The notes under the pieces are model-generated. The model was not told the origin of the DNA, did no database searches, and saw nothing but the letters and a program-made list of their open reading frames with translations. The position numbers were made by a program, and so were the translations under genes. Shown here one piece after another: positions 22,022-34,249 of a DNA stretch of 64,000 nucleotides. Positions within the stretch are counted from its first letter, which is position 1. Each line of letters opens with the position of its first letter. Source of the stretch: Collybia mongolica (Eukaryota; Basidiomycota; Agaricomycetes; Agaricales; Clitocybaceae); assembly GCA_013420905.1 (NCBI GenBank), contig JAAXNY010000004.1, positions 930,001-994,000 on the forward strand, written 5' to 3'.

Positions 22022-23428
22022 CTATACACATCCTCCCACACGACGCTCAGATATATCGCATGATGAGTCACCTCCATCCCGTTCAAAATGGATCCCAGAC
22101 GCTAGGATGATAGTTTGTACATCCTCTACGCTGACGCCTAAACCCATTCGCACAACAATTAAAGTTGGAACAATTCCCTGAGAGACGTAAATATCGAATT
22201 TAGCTTTACCCCCGAGCAGCACAGCAAATTCCTACCACAACTTGGGTCAGCACTCCGAAAAGGGTAGACTAGATAGAGTAGTTTTAAATCAATACTCTGT
22301 AAGTTTACTAGTGTATGGAGCTGATAAACCTACCGAAACAATGGGAACTACCGGAATGAATTCGGGAGGTGTTCCTTGTGTTAAGGATATCAAATACGCG
22401 ATTATGGCAGCACAATATATTGAACCGGATTCAACACTGAGAACAACGGTCACGGTCACGTCTTGTGTCAGTTTAAGTCAATAATCAACTCTCACATTAA
22501 GGCAATAGTAGTATTGTATTTTTGGGATATCTTCAGGCCCAATGCTTTTCGGATTTCTCGAGAAATCCACCAAATGCGGCCGGCTGAGCAGGATATAGTG
22601 GTTTCAGGAATTCGAAATCTCTGTTTGGGATGTAGCCTTACCCGATAAAATGGTTAACAAGACATTTGTGATAAGAGTGATGAACAACGCGGTTCGTGGG
22701 TCGAAGGGCATATCAATATCTGACCCCAGGGGCCCGAAGCCGAAGAATGCGGTGTAAATCCCAATTCCTGGATTAGTGTCAAGACTCTGATAATAGAAAC
22801 CAAAATGACAAGACATACCAGTACCTGCAACTATGAGGAGCAGAGGCAGACAGATAACGGCCTTCCGTCGATTCCATATAACATAACAGCGATAAGTCTT
22901 TAATAGGTTAATCAGTTTTTCCAGGACCAGTTGTTCAACTTCAGACTGAATGGGAACACTTACGAACATGGAATCTGCAACAATGCTATGGATATTGAGC
23001 CAAAAAGAGAGTATTTTATTGAGTAAGTTTCGCCGTTATGATGTAATGGGAATCATACTTCGTGAAGACGTAGAATAGGTTCACGAAACTAGCGGGCAGA
23101 AAAACATCCCGCGAGCTTGATTGGAAAATACATTGGGCAGTACACAAGATGAACAGGATGATTGTTCCTGCAAGAAGGGCCTTGCGGCCCTTGAGCGGAC
23201 GTTTTCGAAAGATATACATGCATTGGCAGAAAAGAGTTGCATGTATGCCTAAATGAAAGTCAATATCAAGAGAAATCTCAGTGCAAAAAAAAATGAGTTA
23301 CCATACAGGGTCGCTTGAACCTATCATTGGAGTGGATGAATTGAAGGCACGAAACTGAATCTGTGGTGCTTTCTTACCAATGACGGTACAAGCAGTTGAA
23401 CAAGAAATCGAGAATCTAGACAGTCCAT
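22022..23428 (-). CDS. Seven-TM membrane protein, paralogue 2 (left arm)
   Basis: This is an unnamed fungal multi-pass membrane protein, the close mirror of the gene at 49,416-50,838. From ATG 23428 the exons splice to LVQATLYG|IHATLFCQCMYIF and RPLKGRKALLAGTIILFILC. They continue YRCYVIWNRRKAVICLPLLL, PFDPRTALFITLITNVLLT, GRIWWISREIRKALG and IVESGSIYCAAIIAYLISL. The last exon is GIVPTLIVVRMGLGVSVEDV, ending GGDSSCDISERRVGGCV. All junctions that I checked keep frame with canonical GT-AG sites, so this copy appears intact. Seven hydrophobic segments with a short acidic and serine-rich tail suggest a plasma-membrane protein. No ligand or partner can be inferred. Confidence 0.78.
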
Positions 23429-24458
23429 GGAGTACAACCGATTACGGTCGAGTTGTTGGGTTTCTTAACAACTTTATGTGGCGCTATTTTGAAGAACCTG
23501 TGATTACAGCCTTATGAAAAGGGGTGGGTAAGATGAGTCCTATTATAGTTAATATCAAAAAAGCACTGATACATGCCGTTCATGATATCAAGAGAACACC
23601 ATTGCGGGCGCTAGTTGAGCAATTACTATGTGATTCGAAATCCACGAAACATGGAGTAGCGTTCCCTTATGACCAGCCTATATTAAATCAGTTCCGTGGA
23701 GTGTGTGTGAGCTAATGATTGATAGAACATAATGCACTTGTCACACACCATGTTTGTTTCGCACCCATTGTCTCGCTACCTCCAAGGCTGGGAACATCGA
23801 AAGAAGACGAGCTCTATTCTCGTTGATAACGGAGTGCCCACGATCATAGGCTACTTGACGGATTGCATAATTGAGTGTACGCATTGAAAGTCATCGAAAT
23901 CCTGTGGTTCGAGCAAGGTTCGAGGTATGTAGGAAATCATGACCCTCAGGTCATACCCAAGTCGCAGCGTGTTCACATTCACGTATTTCTGTGTCTAAGA
24001 TGTATAGTAGTCTGTGATATAGAAGGGTTCCTCAAAAGCCTTCGCGAGCACCTGGAGCTGGACTCTGATTGGGGTTCGAGTGCTACAATTAGCCCAACTT
24101 CGAACGTTCTGAGCACTTAAGTACTCACAAGACTCATTGGGGTACAATCATGTGACTCATTTTAATTTCTCAACTAGGAAGTTGGAACTATTAACAGATT
24201 TTTACCGCTTCAAATTTGGATTGAGGTGGTGGCCCGCTCATCACCGAAATATCGTCCTGTCCCGAAGGATATTCATGACAAACACAAGGCCACGAGGTTA
24301 AGCAACACCAGATGTATATATCACGGTAGATGGACCCAAAAAATCACCTCTTCGAAATTGAATACAAACGTTACGAGATGCACGTATCAGAAGCTACGTC
24401 TCATCCGGAAGCGGAATTGCACATATATAGATGCAAGATCCCCACCTTGCGCGCCTTC

Positions 24459-25702
24459 ATGGATCCTTTGACCTCGATAATATTGGCGCCTCCACCAACC
24501 CTTTCCATATGGGCATTTTCATCTGCCGGTAGTCCCCATCCTCGTGTCCCTCAGGAGATTGTATACCATATTTCTGATGAGGCCCAAGACGACAAGTTGA
24601 CTCTCAAGTCATGTTCACTTACCTCGTCGGCTTTTCTCGCGCCGTCTCGAAAAAACCTCTTTTGAAGGATAGTTTTCAGAGGGGAAAACAAAGCGTGCTA
24701 CGAGGACTTTTATCATCGAGCCCTTGCAAACCCGCCACTTCTGACATACGTACGAGGCCTTCGCATTGATGGGTTGGCGCACGTCCGACTAGAACGTACT
24801 ATTCTTCCCATTATATTGAAACTATTCGTGGGTTTGCGGTCGTTATCTTTGATTGGGGGGGATTATACAACAACCTGTGATTCAGTAGGACTCCAATTCC
24901 ACCTAGGCGGCACTTCTTGACCTGTTCCGATCCGCACCTTTGACGCACACTGATGTTGATATTGTCTCGTGGCCACTCAACTCATTCTTCCATTGTCTCC
25001 AACTTCAAGAACTGTTGGTCCCTTTTCCTGCTTTCAAAGACCACTTGATTCTGTGCAATGTCGAATCAATATCGCGGAAGGCGGGCTATAAAGTCTTTCA
25101 TCTAGGGGGTAGTGTGCATGAGCTTTGTTCGTCGTTTGGAACGTCCCATCCTGACCTGCGCAAGCTCACCATTTGCTGTTGGTCGGCGTTGGAAATGACT
25201 ACCTGTCAAGCAATACTACGATCCGCGCTTGACTCATTGGAAGAATTGCATGTGACTCTACGCAGTGGAGACAGTGGGTTTCAAATCTTTTCATGCAATT
25301 ATACGTATTCACCTGACTTTACCGCAGATGAGCCTTTTCCTGCTATACCAAACCTACGACACCTCTCTATCGCAGGCAAGGGGTTGAAGGTGATTAGATG
25401 GTTGGTATGTTTTCTGAGGGGTGTCAAAGTAGGAAGCAGACTCCGGAATATCTCGGTTTCTTTCTGTGTCTGGCGTCGTAAAAACTCCCCATCACAACAT
25501 TTGGCGTGAACTCAACGTCCTCGTTGCTGTACGATCTACATTCCCTGAACTGTCTCAAGTGAGGGTTCTCTTTGACGACGACCTGGGATTAGCAGAGGGG
25601 AAGCGGGCTGTGGTTTCGTTCTCGCCATATCTAAATTTTGGGTTATTTGAGCTCACTCTCCCTGTGATAGAAGTGACTAGACAAACACTACCAATTTCTT
25701 GA
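24459..25702 (+). pseudogene. F-box protein gene, copy A1, disrupted
   Basis: This is an F-box/LRR-like gene of the large basidiomycete family that recruits substrates to SCF ubiquitin ligases. The start MDPLTSIILAPPP leads to an F-box-like segment (HPRVPQEIVYHISDEAQDDK). The frame then meets TGA where an LFGRI-type sequence is expected (TTT TGA AGG ATA), but continues coding-like to GGDYTTT. A 4-nt insertion near 24,905 shifts frame, and a third shift near 25,465 separates ...SRLRNISVS from the C-terminal FPELSQVRVLFDDDLGLAEG. Comparison with the mirror copy shows which copy is altered at each site. It is a pseudogene unless unusual splicing removes these sites, and I see no GT-AG pairs that would. 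Confidence 0.75.
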
Positions 25703-25772
25703 GTTTTCCTGAATCACTTTCCACACTAATCTATATATCAAAATTCAACACCCTTGTTGTTTAACACATACC

Positions 25773-25905
25773 ATGGTCCCGTTTACTCGCTTTTCGCAGG
25801 AAATCATAGAGTAGTTCATCAATAGAGTCTTCGGTGATTGGGGGGCCTTGATGGTTTGTCTGTCCTGCATTCTATCCAAGCTCCTAGAAGCGCCTTTTTG
25901 CTAGA
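25773..25905 (+). pseudogene. 5' fragment of a second F-box gene, copy B1
   Basis: ATG at 25773 begins MVPFTRFSQEIIE, then a TAG stop where the mirror copy at 47,236 has CAG (Gln). The frame continues FINRVFGDWGALMVCLSC, resembling an F-box. Homology to the right arm ends soon after, so this is the inner boundary of the duplication. The sequence beyond does not continue the gene recognisably. Confidence 0.6.
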
Positions 25906-27255
25906 CCAGTTTAGCAGGTCGATCACTCCATCCTGCATATGTACCGTCTCCAGGCATCTCCCCTCGTATAGTCATATATGATACGTTGAAGCCCGACTCG
26001 GTCAGGAGCAAGCATCAATCTTGCGACGACTGCGGATTGTTAATAACTTTTTTTACCCCAACACCGTTGGAGTGTCACAGTGCGTGTCATGACCAGATAG
26101 AGTTACCTTCTGTTTCTAATAATCTTTGGATACCAACAGATGACTTTGTTCGTGAGTATTTGTTAGTAAAGGCCTATGAACTTAACGGCGAACGTCCCCC
26201 GAGCCACGTATACGATTCTCCTTTGCACACCTATGCCACCGTTCAACACCGAACTGGCATTGGCATCCCCATATCAGTTTTCAGCCACTGAAAGAGTCCT
26301 GGCGGTAATTATAGTTGTTATATGCGCGCTCCTGTTGGATCCCGTATTGATCCACTTTCTGTATCCTTTGATCTTTAAATGGTTATGATTTTAGACTATG
26401 GGCAGCCAGATGAAAGTAGTACATGATGGTTTCTCCCCGAAATAACCGTTATGCAATGTCTGTTGTTTAGGCTATACATACCTGAAGTGACAACTTCGCA
26501 CAGGATCCACGATCCAAAACTTACTTAAATCATATATCACGACTACCCATCCCCAACTTCGATGTCCCACTGGGAGGGTCCCACGAGCAGGATATATGCT
26601 GACTTGGCTCTTCCTCTACAAGTGATTAACATGCAAGTTGGCCGATCCGCTGTGACAGGATACTGAATCTATGACCAGCCCCAACCATCTTTCATTCCAG
26701 CTGCAGTTGGCTAGCTGCACCAAAAATAGGATGTGCTGTGCGTCGCCTCTGTTATATCTCTGCATATTGATTGACATTCACATTGATCAGGAAGTTCCGA
26801 ATTAATTTACCAACAGCAACTTCACCTCCGAGGTCTCCTATTCTTTCGAAGAGAGTTAGGAGCTAGGTATTTAATACTATGCGACCGATCTGAATAACTC
26901 CTCGGCATCACCTAAATGAGCTCTGTTTTCCTTTATTGAATGACAAGAAGGAGCAATAAGAAGCGCAAACCTATTCGTTAGGATGTAATTTCACATGGTT
27001 CCGTGGCGGATGACGCTCACCTGTGGAACAGGGGCTACCAACCCATCGAGTCTTCATGCAAATCAACAACACCGCCGCCGAAGTTACCCAGTGACTGTCC
27101 CTAAGCTGTTTAAAGACCCTCAACGAACCACACATCACGTTCCTTTGATCGGTAGGGGCTTCGACACTATAAAGGATGGGTGGGGTGAAATATACAGAGC
27201 CAAGCGCCATGCTGACAATTAAAGAACAACTAACACAGATGCGAGTGGTATATTC
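25906..27255. other. Intergenic, degenerate sequence
   Basis: No gene is supported. A short ORF at about 26,176-26,388 ends in a hydrophobic stretch (RVLAVIIVVICALLLDPVLI). It may be a relic of a membrane or F-box gene, but no exons join to it. Confidence 0.35.
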
Positions 27256-28622
27256 ATGGGTTCATTTATGACTCACTATTCTAATGTGTCTTCCATCTGC
27301 AGACTTGGTCCAATGGTGATTTATTTCTTGTCAATCCTTCACATGGAGCCCCTATTAAGCGCGACGAATCCTAGCTACTTGCCACAATGATTAACTGTGC
27401 GTTATACGGAGTTCTCTGTGTGCAGGTTCGTGAGTAACCGTTCTTCTGCATCTCATATGAGTCCTGTCCTAAAAACCAATATCAGACACATACAATATAG
27501 CATTTCCAAGCGACCGCATGATGTTCAAAATATTGGTCCAGGGGTGCTTCATTATCGAGACTCTTCAAACCATGCTGATCGTAAAAGATGGATTCGACCT
27601 ATTTGCCACAGACCTAGGCAATGCCTTCGTTATTGATCAGGCTCGTTTGTATTGGGCCTCAACAGCCGGAATTGGGGGAATCAGTATGTTTAGGTCTTCG
27701 TATGCGCATAAGACATAATAATACCATTCACTCTAACCTGTCTAGTCGCAGCCATCGGACAAATATTCTTCGCATATCGACTGAGGATTATTTCTAAATC
27801 CTGGATTCTTCCAATATCGATCATTTTGGTGCGTTTTCTACCCCTGACTTTCTGTATACTAATTGTTGGAGAAAAGTTGGCATTATGTGCGACTGCAGCC
27901 CAATTCGTTATTGCTGTACGGCTGTATTTATCTGGAAAAATCAGTTCAGTTTTCCATGATGCCTTTATCCCATCTCTGGTGAGGGCTTTTTGATCGTCTT
28001 ACGGCATTTAACGTCTCTCATTACTTATTGTGCGCAAGATCACCTTTGTGTCCAGCATGGTTTGTGATGTCGAGATAGCAGTTTCTATCATTTACCATGT
28101 AATTGGTCCTGGTTCTGTCGTATCTCTCGTGCTTATTGATTCTAAAGCTATCGCATCACCGCCCACTTTTCAACTCTCGCCTTCATCGCCAGGTCACACA
28201 GCTGATCAGGCTTATGATCGAGACTGGTGTCTTGATAGGTTAACCACGAATTTCGAACTATCTCTTATCACTTTACTAACCATCAACCAATAGCAACTGT
28301 CAATACACTCAGTTTTATCCTCTACATTTTGTTCCAAGACGCGACTTATTTTGTCGTTCCATATGTCTTGATATCAAAATTCTACTCAAACACAATGGTT
28401 TTGATACTGAACAACCGCATAACGACCGCTGGTGGGCGATCCGATGTCCACAGCAGCCGTGGAATCGGCATGTGGAATATCGATCCAGTGCTGGATCTCC
28501 ACATACAAACAAGGCCAAACCGAGGGCTGGAGGATCCATCCAGTCCAATCAATGACACGTTAGTTTTTCGAGAAGTCTGGCGGAACAAAGACTCAGATAG
28601 TGTCGAAATTGTGAGCATTTGA
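27256..28622 (+). CDS. DUF6534 seven-TM protein
   Basis: This membrane protein belongs to the DUF6534 family, which is abundant in Agaricomycetes and has no known function. The start ATG 27256 gives MGSFMTHYSNVSSICRLGPM, spliced to LLATMINCALYGVLCVQ and TYNIAFPSDRMMFKILVQG. The family continues with AAIGQIFFAYRLRIISKS, ITFVSSMVCDVEIAVSIIYH and VTQLIRLMIETGVLIATVNT. The end of the membrane region is FVVPYVLISKFYSNTMVLIL, followed by NNRI, the usual DUF6534 ending, and a hydrophilic tail (DSDSVEIVSI). Relative to the family, the loop before VTQLIRL (usually KSRTGF..TD) is missing. A small exon there may have been overlooked, or it may be deleted. The other junctions keep frame. Confidence 0.78.
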
Positions 28623-29022
28623 CCCTTCCCCTCAAGCTTGGAGTGCCTCATATCGACACAGGCATATACGCCCAACGTTTCTCGTGTGGAAAGCGGAGTA
28701 GCTGCGTGTGGGAGAGACACACGGTAATCGGAGGACAATGTGTGGAGATGGAAAATCTGAATCTGAACCCTAGCCAGCCTCGGCCCTCCAGGGCTCCAAT
28801 CTGGGAGTGTATTTTACAGAACATTCTACAGTTTCCTTTTAGTCGGTTGTGCTATGCTAAGGGGTACAGTATAGTGGGCTCTATGGGGCAGTTTTGAGTG
28901 GTGGAGGCTATGGGAGGGCTAAAGGACTTCTAATAGAATTATATATGTTTATAAATCGTACTAGTATATAATCAGCCCGTGTTTACGGAACAAAGCTTCC
29001 GAATTGGTGCCTTTCTTCTTTC

Positions 29023-30260
29023 ATGTTTACGGCTTCATGGTCAACGACCCAGGTCCTCCACGGCCCCCAAAATTTTCCTTCAGAGATCATCAATCAAATT
29101 ATCAATATGTTCTGTCTCTGGGACGATAGAACAACAACCCTGGCATACACTTCAGTATCTCCATCCTTTCGATATTTCTCGCAAAAACGCCTTTTTGAGG
29201 AAATACCACTATCGACTTGATATAGCGATGATACCAATACCCTCTACAGCCTTCTTTACAAAAATCCATCATCGCACATACGCAAAACGTCTTTGTTTTG
29301 CAACTATCCGAAGGAAGCCTTAGTGGGGACTTTGGGGGTTTACCAGGCGATTTGCTTCCTGATGTCATAAGAAAGCTATGAAGCCTAGTTTCATTACATA
29401 TCATTGAACTTTCCTACAATACCGACAGTCGGGTGTATCTCACCCTGGACACACAAGGGGCCCTTAATTATCTTGGTCGCTGTGCACGAATAACCACGAT
29501 CGAGTTTGACGAAGTCAAGAGATGGCCCATTTCTTTCCTTCGCCACTTCCCTCACCTGAAACGCATCAAGATAAACACTTCAAGAGACCCTTCTGTTGAT
29601 GTCACGACATTGGATGAACCGACAAAAACTGGACATATTGAGCCGACTCACTTCGAGTTAGAAGAGCTTCGGAACAAGTACTCCCACTCTGCAACTCTGT
29701 TCTCATGCATTGGAGTCTCTCATCCAGTTTTGCGCGTGCTCGCAGTATATTCTGACGATGCCGCTTATACTTCGATGCTCGAAGAGTTGGTGCGGTTGTC
29801 TACCACATCGTTGGAAATGCTGAAAGTGTATCCGATCGGGAAGCAGGTAAGTTAGCACGAAGGCACCATCAACTCTCTCGCTGACCAGCATTCTATCATA
29901 AGATACCGGTACCAAGTTGTCAGAGGGTGCACTGGTTAGTTTGACAAGCCTTCGCCGAATATCTGTGAAAGGCCACAACCTCGACGCTTGCAAATCCCTC
30001 ATCTCTCTTCTCAAGAACACAGCTGGCGCCCGCCCCATTGAGGAGATATCATTCATGCTCCATGGGATCGACATACCCTCCCCCGGCTCTGACGCCGTCT
30101 GGGAAGAACTAAACAGTCGTTTCACCCAGCATCTGAGGTTTCCTTTTTTGCAGGTTGTACGCATCAAGCTTGAGACCTCGGGGTTGCCGTGCTCTTGCAT
30201 TCAAGAAAACCCCCATGTTTCCACGTCACCGGAAATAGCATAAATTTTTTTCGGGCGTAT
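29023..30260 (+). pseudogene. F-box/LRR gene, copy C1, partly degraded
   Basis: The start region (ATG 29023) holds an F-box (NFPSEIINQIINMFCLWDDR, then SVSPSFRYFSQKRLFEEI). The frame breaks shortly after, around 29,218. Leucine-rich repeat sequence is readable from about 29,430 (YLGRCARITTIEFDEVKRWP and onward) and from 29,917 (SLTSLRRISVKGHNLDACKS, PIEEISFMLHGIDI). A paralogue with the same order of blocks lies inverted at 36,763-42,136. An apparent GT-AG intron near 29,849-29,900 does not restore the expected phase, and a late frameshift occurs near 30,218 (ENPHVS... against ENPHIFHIGGN in the paralogue). The gene is probably decayed, although minor mis-splicing on my part is possible. Confidence 0.6.
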
Positions 30261-30498
30261 GGAGGAAGAAGCCTAAGTACGCCCCTCATGGCATCAATTT
30301 CTGTGTCAACTATTACCTATCTAAAGGGCCCTTCAACTTGGAGGCGAGCTAGTGCTAATAAACCAAATGAACACTGAATACGGGACTTTGTTCGAAGTTC
30401 TGGAATACCAAGCAGGTGAGCTACATAGTCATCCAGAGATGACGTGTATCGTCGTGTGAGGGGTGGTTTGTAAACCAATTATACAAGACCTAAAATAA

Positions 30499-33050
30499 CT
30501 ATGCAGCAGCCGGCGGTTGTGAAGCATCCAAAGTTTCCCCATTCGCCAGCAGCGCCATGAAGTGGTCTATTTTCGCCTTATGGATCCGATGGTGCTCCTG
30601 CCACCCTTTCCATGGGTGATGCGGGTACTGTGCCCAAGAAAAAATCCATCAGCACATTGAGGACCTAGACGATACCTGTAGTGACGCACCAGCCTTCCAA
30701 ACGCCTGGAATATCTTGTCTGAGGTACCCTCCGGCTTGCCGAAAAAGTACTTGGCGAGTAGAATATCATCTTCACGGCTGTACCGCATCTTCTTGTCTGG
30801 TGGCTGTGGCAGTGGAGCGTCCGCATCGCTGTGCGTGAGTTCGTGTTTGTGTCGACGCCAGAACTTCATCCACGAAGCACGGGAGTGGTGGGGTGCCTAA
30901 TCGACTTTTATTGTTACCCGGAAGATCTAACATACGTGGACCAAACGTACCTTGTTGGCAACATCTTTCCAGAAAGCGACCATGTCTAATCTTCCTTGTG
31001 ATCTAATATTGCACGATATGAGATTATTTGACAAGGCCGAGAAAAACACGTACTTCCGATATTCCATAAACTTCACCAGGAATGCGGTATCCTCGTCTGT
31101 GAATGCAACTCCTTTACCTGTCGTGCTCCTATATAACGCCCTTGGTGGCGTTGGCGACCGATTCCTTGAAAGGCTCGGGTCAACCACTGCTCTGTGTTGC
31201 TGTTGCTGGTGGGTGGCGGCGATGATCCCAGGCCCCGGGCCGTTGTGAATCATCTCTTCTTCATCAATATCTTGGTTCCCGCCATCGACAGCCATTGGCG
31301 ACTCGGAACGGTCGGGATTCATGACATACCCGCCCAACCGGATCTGGTGCTTGTTGCAATATCGACGCCAGGAATAGAAGCTAGTGACAATTTAACGTGT
31401 ATTTAGTGCATACGTAGACATGGGGTGTGAGGACAGCGTACGTATGATGTGGTGCCTAGATGGGATGCAATGAACTAGGGTAAACACGGGAAATTGGGAG
31501 AACATACCTTAACAGCAATACGCTCACATATTTCTCGCAAGCTGAGCGACTACATAAGCTCATGGCGGGACAAAAAAGAACGGTACATACCTGAGCACCA
31601 AACCTTGTTCTTGGCAATAGTCGATGTACTTTTTGAGATACAGAACATCATCAGATGTGAAGAGGTTCCCGCCGTACGTGCTTTTGATTACCCGTGTGGG
31701 CGGCGTCGGGGAGCGTGCAGGCGGGTTCCTGTTCAATACCAATGTAGAAGCGGGCGCTCCTGGTGGTGGCTGGACGATGCGCGTGTTTACAATGGAGCGC
31801 ACCAGCATAACGACAATAATAACGCACGTTTGTTCGCGTGCGTTTCCGACCCCGTGGCTTCTCAACCGGTTCAGCAGAAGGAGCAGTGGATGGGCCCGCG
31901 ACCGCATTGGGCGCGTTCTGGTCTTCCATGTACGCAGCTTGCTCATATGTTTGCTCATATTGCTAATGCAAGTCGAAGTTAGAGATACCCGACAAAGGTA
32001 ACAGGGAAGGCTCACTCACAGTAGGGTCATAATACGGGTTCGGTGTAGGAACCCATCCCCCTTGGTCTTCACGATACCTATACTCATATGGAGCTCCCGG
32101 AGGCGGGCCCATGCCATGCGCAGCGGGGTCGTATCCATCCCAGGTATCGGGCGGACGGTGCAGGAGATGCGGAGCGAGATGTGTTTGTTGCGGGGCAATT
32201 GCACCGGAGGTCTGCCACGTCTGGGGAGGTGGTGGGTGCATGGGCCGGTAAACTTGATACGGGAAAGACGTATGAGCAAGATGGTCGATAGCCATGGGGG
32301 GCATTGGTTGAGCTGGTGGCTGTTGTTGTTGTTGCTGCTGCTGAATGTCGTGGGTGGGTTGGGCCAGAGCAGGTGTTTCCCTTAATTGACGGGCGCGGGT
32401 TCGTCGACCGGTAGTTTGTTGGGCTCCATCTGGGGCTGAGGTTGATGGTGCGTCCGTAGCTGGAGTGACTCTAAAGAAGGAATAAGATAGAATCAATTGG
32501 ACAGCAGAATAACGAACACTTCAGCGCCGGTGACTTTGCAGCCTGCCCAGTTATTCTGGAAGGTTTGCAACTGGTTCGATTTCACGCATTCGTCAATCCA
32601 GCGCGCGTTGAGTACGACTTTGCCCTTCTTCCCGGTGTATTGCCGCCACAGGTTCTGTCCCGATGATTTGTGTGGGTCAACTAAAAAAGCATTATTTGTA
32701 AGACAGTCTGGCCCAAGTACAAAAATTCATTTACGTACCGAGAATATACGTGACCCCACTATATCCTGGGGATATCGTGCCTCCATATTTCTATATGTTA
32801 TGTATCGTAAGCTTGGACTTCTGTGTGTGCGGGTACGCGAAATCAGAACGCGACTCACCGTGATCACACCAGCAATAGTTTCTCGGTTGTCAACGTCCTT
32901 CTCGATATACATCGCAAGAGGGATGCCCAACATAGGGTCAATGAAGAGCTCAGAGTTAACATTTTCAGTATCCTGTTCATGAGCATTCGATTGAGGAATA
33001 GTATTTTGGTCAATATGTGGATGGCGCGTGGAAGAACGAGCTGGTGCCAT
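30499..33050 (-). CDS. rap1: RAP1-like telomere protein (BRCT plus three Rap1-type Myb repeats)
   Basis: This gene probably encodes the telomere-capping protein RAP1. From ATG 33050 an N-terminal BRCT domain spans two intron junctions (ELFIDPMLGIPLAMYIEKDV, KYGGTISPGYSGVTYILVDP, VVLNARWIDECVKSNQLQTF), at about residues 35-135. A Pro/Gln-rich linker with an eight-Gln run follows. Three Rap1-type Myb units come next. Unit 1 runs from FTSDDVLYLKKYIDYCQEQG to APHHTYYSWRRYCNKHQIRL. Unit 2 runs from FTDEDTAFLVKFMEYRKSQG to APHHSRASWMKFWRRHKHEL. Unit 3 runs from YSREDDILLAKYFFGKPEGT to YPHHPWKGWQEHHRIHKAKI. The protein ends ...LANGETLDASQPPAAA, with no room for a C-terminal RCT domain. It is roughly 640 residues, and all frames join with GT-AG introns. 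DNA binding versus protein binding of the Myb units cannot be told from sequence. Confidence 0.85.
32319..32344. repeat. Trinucleotide run encoding polyglutamine
   Basis: An 8-unit (TGT/TGC)-type run lies on the plus strand and is read as eight glutamines on the minus strand inside the RAP1 linker. Codons mix CAA and CAG, so the run is an imperfect microsatellite. Confidence 0.85.
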
Positions 33051-34249
33051 GGGTCTCGCCCTTTACTGATTATTGGCGATGGTGGTGGTAGGAGTCCTGC
33101 AACAAACTTTCGCACGCCCTTCAAGCTGAGTTTTAAGTCCCCACTAACTTGAAGATAACATCCATCCCAAGAGCTCAAACCAAATCTCTTAATAGATTGC
33201 GAAAGAATACCAAATTTTGGTATCAGGTTGGCGCCACCACCACATTCGAAGAAAATTCTACTACAACTACTGTGTTGGCCCGCTTTCGTGTACCTTTGCG
33301 GTTTCCAGTCCTTTGAGAGCGACTACGACGACGAATGCACGATTCACCTCCAGGTGGAAACCTTCCCAAGTTTGACAAGAAGGGATTCAGACGAGATGAC
33401 AGAACTTAGCTTAATTTCTTTCAGGGTATGGAGGCTTGGAGCAGGCTTTACGAAAATAGCGATGACTGGAAGTCCATTGGCTGAAACCTCGACGTCAATA
33501 TACCCCTTTCGCATATAAGATTGCCGGGATACAATTCATGGACGTCGATCCCTGCGTTATCGTGGCTATCTCGCCCCTCACGGGAGTCAACTAAACCACC
33601 CGTGAACTCGCGGTACCGGTGGAACTCACAGATTAACGACGAAGTCAGGATGGGTCAAACGCAGTAGAGACCACATTTGAATATCCCGGTTACTCTATAA
33701 CAAATTGTACACAACTCGGTAAAACAATCATCCCGATGTTACACTGCAGTTTTCTGTTGAACCTGCTCGTTCACCTCGAGTTGTAGTCGCCGTTGTAACA
33801 CAGCTGAGACACGCCCTCTAGAAGATACTCCGTGATTCCAATGCGCTGGTCCTCGCATCCTGTCCTGACCTTTGTCCATCATGCTGTACACGATCCGATC
33901 CCAGACATTGTTTTTGAGAGATCGCCTCTAATCCAGTAGTCTTGTATCCTGACGAGATTCCATGCAATTCGATAGCATTCAAATAAGCTGTACTGCAGTT
34001 TTTTTGTTTACTATGTTACTATATCAATATCTACCTCCACTAATGAAAGCTAAGGACGTTCAGAAGGAAACATTCGCGTTGATTCAACTCGCTCTATCGC
34101 ACTCCAACGCAATCTCTATTCAAGGTTTTTTCCATGTGAGTTCACCCCGTGGCACTTTACTCCAAGACCACTGACATATATTTCGTGTGGAAAGTGCAGA
34201 GGTACCCCAAGACTCCACGTATCCCAGGTCCTTTTCTATAAACTGAATC
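33051..34249. other. Intergenic, no gene supported
   Basis: This stretch lies upstream of rap1. Open frames are short and coding signal is weak. The first few hundred bases (to about 33,250) probably hold the rap1 promoter. Confidence 0.35.

Larger units (their letters stand above)
21860..25905. repeat. Left arm of large inverted segmental duplication
   Basis: About 4.05 kb is similar, in reverse complement, to 47,110-51,020. Matching landmarks include CCTATGTTTCAGTAAACAC near 21,870 against its complement near 50,995. The whole 7-TM gene also matches, as does intergenic sequence (ATCAAGAGAACACCA near 23,589 against the complement near 49,217). The F-box gene and the start of a second F-box gene match as well. 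Homology stops soon after CTAGAAGCGCCTTTTTG at 25,885-25,901. The ends were placed by eye and may be off by tens of bases. Confidence 0.85.

Noticed and set aside
22897..23019. Possible frame breaks in the left 7-TM gene near the third exon
   Set aside because: They disappear when canonical GT-AG introns are removed, and the mirror copy has the same junctions.
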